Shown here: positions 56,402 through 57,528 of the stretch, in pieces | Layout of the letters: each line of letters begins with the position of its first letter | Numbering within the stretch: position 1 is the first letter of the stretch | Assembly (NCBI GenBank): GCA_024330945.1 | Contig: JANDJJ010000002.1 | Location: 1 to 57,528, forward strand | Direction of reading: 5' to 3' | DNA: 57,528 nt | DNA from: Nitrospira sp. | GTDB taxonomy: Bacteria; Nitrospirota; Nitrospiria; Nitrospirales; Nitrospiraceae | Made by a program: the position numbers and the translations under genes | The notes under the pieces: generated by a model | Database searches by the model: none | Told to the model about the DNA's origin: nothing | The model's input: the letters and a program-made list of their open reading frames with translations, nothing else

Positions 56402-57528
56402 TTACGCCGAGCGCATTTCCCACTGAGTGCCCAGCATGCCAACTTTCTTTCGGCGGCGTCGTTCGTCGTCATGGGGCACCCCGTCGATGCTCATGCGGAT
56501 GTCCGCGTTGACGTGTCCCACAAGATAGTAACTGTGTTCAACCAGTCCCTTGACGATCGGCGTACAGTCGATTTGGTGAACTTTGTTATGGACAAGATTG
56601 GGTCGTGCCGCTCCATTTGACCCCAGTCGATCGGGATTGCCTTTCGTGAAGTCGGACACCACCAGTGCGACATCGCCGCGGTTGTGGTAGATGTCCACGC
56701 TCCTTGCTAATTCATGGAGGCGGCCGAGTGGTTGACCAGGTTCCAACATGGTGTCGTCCACATCCGGCGCACAGAGGAAGATGTGTTCGAAAATGCGGGG
56801 CAGCGCATCGCCGGGAGTAAAGGCATCGCACCGGGCGATGGCGTTTTGAAGCAGGTAATTGCCCATGGAGTGGCAGAGGAGATGCAAGTCCTGTTGACAA
56901 CGTTGCCGATTGTCTCGTTGAAGCCGGGCCAGGAAGTCTCGAACTTTCAAGATGCCTCGTCCGAAGGCATTGCCCGAGGCGGCCGCTTCCGATCGGTCGG
57001 ATTTGTAGGAGACGAAGGGCAGCGCCAATCCGTCGGAGGGCCAGGTAAAAAGCACCACCTGCACCTGCTGGGCGGGGTCTTTCTCCGGACGGCGATTGAG
57101 CATTTCCTGAAGAGCCAGCGCGGAGCCGACCGCCTCAGTCCAGGAGACATTAAAGCCATGAATGTAAATGAGCACGTCCGTGTTCTTTTGCATGATGGTT
57201 TGCAGATCCGCAAACGCCGCTTGCGATCCGAGCTTGACGTTGGCCTGACGGGTTTCGGCAACGGAGCGATCAATGTTTTCCCGGTAGGCGACGATGTTAG
57301 CGGATTCAGCACACTTGGCGAGATATTTGGTCAACCCCTCTCCATCGCCGACGCCCATCGCCCCCCGATCCGCCTGGGCAAACTTGTCAATCTTGGCCTC
57401 ATCGGCCTGCACCAGCACTCGACCGAAACGCAGGTTCTCGGCCCCGTCGTCGCTGAATTTCTTTCCATAGCCGTCTGGCCGCCACCGGTCCTTGCCCACG
57501 TGGTTTCGATTCGTTGCATAGAAGAGCC
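56402..57528 (-). CDS. DUF900 alpha/beta hydrolase (5' end beyond window)
   Basis: A serine-hydrolase-fold protein of the DUF900 (COG4782) family, substrate unknown. At least 375 residues are visible. The frame stays open to the window edge with YATNRNH just before the GTG at 57499. YATNR is the usual family N terminus, so the true start is at or past the edge. Motifs: DVLIYIHGFNVSW (oxyanion strand), LLCHSMGNYLL (nucleophile Ser in C-H-S-M-G), CAPDVDD (acid) and a late His, VEHSYYLVG. No signal peptide is seen in the visible part. Confidence 0.87.
   Translation of the reverse strand, partial: LFYATNRNHVGKDRWRPDGYGKKFSDDGAENLRFGRVLVQADEAKIDKFAQADRGAMGVGDGEGLTKYLAKCAESANIVAYRENIDRSVAETRQANVKLGSQAAFADLQTIMQKNTDVLIYIHGFNVSWTEAVGSALALQEMLNRRPEKDPAQQVQVVLFTWPSDGLALPFVSYKSDRSEAAASGNAFGRGILKVRDFLARLQRDNRQRCQQDLHLLCHSMGNYLLQNAIARCDAFTPGDALPRIFEHIFLCAPDVDDTMLEPGQPLGRLHELARSVDIYHNRGDVALVVSDFTKGNPDRLGSNGAARPNLVHNKVHQIDCTPIVKGLVEHSYYLVGHVNADIRMSIDGVPHDDERRRRKKVGMLGTQWEMRSA

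Overview
The window is almost certainly chromosomal DNA of a comammox-type Nitrospira (Nitrospirota). The right half carries an eight-haem hydroxylamine dehydrogenase cluster (haoA, haoB, cycA, cycB) directly downstream of a complete System I cytochrome c maturation operon (ccmABCDEFGHI). The left half is a non-proteobacterial housekeeping region: a monofunctional hisB, a short RNase HIII, a T-box-controlled leuA, the order ilvB-ilvN-ilvC-psd-pssA-leuA, and dnaG-rpoD. The genus call is inference from gene content. The hydroxylamine-oxidation call rests on motifs read directly.

Layout. 1-6055 is a histidine operon: the 3' part of hisD, hisB, a terminator, a broken mntA-hepT toxin/antitoxin remnant, then hisH, a lipoprotein gene, hisA, hisF and hisI/E. 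6130-11941 holds a HIT protein, dnaG, rpoD, a tRNA with anticodon CAT, a zinc-ribbon coiled-coil protein and RNase HIII. 12096-13475 has an M48 lipoprotein protease and RNase P RNA. 13570-24608 is branched-chain amino acid and phospholipid synthesis (ilvB, ilvN, ilvC, psd, pssA, T-box, leuA, cupin, leuB, NHL protein, asd). 24750-28140 has a DUF2905 membrane protein, a SpoIID-like protein, queA and a divergent SurA-N chaperone. 28441-36045 is the cell-shape cluster (RDD protein, mreB, mreC, mreD, mrdA, rodA) followed by rng. 36144-42827 has dprA, topA, pilT, a DUF4440 protein, a lipocalin and a DUF1269 protein.

The energy-metabolism locus runs from 43133 to about 54705. The ccm genes are packed with start/stop overlaps. 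After a 242-base gap holding a promoter and a leader hairpin come haoA (octahaem, with the P460-type Asp-His and Tyr regions), haoB, cycA (tetrahaem c554 type) and cycB (NapC/NirT-type tetrahaem quinone-linked cytochrome), closed by an 18-base palindrome and an intrinsic-terminator-like hairpin. In the accepted model HaoA oxidises hydroxylamine in the periplasm, electrons pass through CycA to CycB and the quinone pool, and the Ccm system attaches the many haems. The hao stretch is visibly more AT-rich than the left half, which fits acquisition by transfer.

Convergent to the hao cluster lie a YiiM-like MOSC protein (a family linked to detoxification of N-hydroxylated bases), a small unknown exported protein and a DUF900 alpha/beta hydrolase cut by the window edge. 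I saw no insertion sequences, CRISPR arrays or prophage genes. amo and nxr genes are not in this window.
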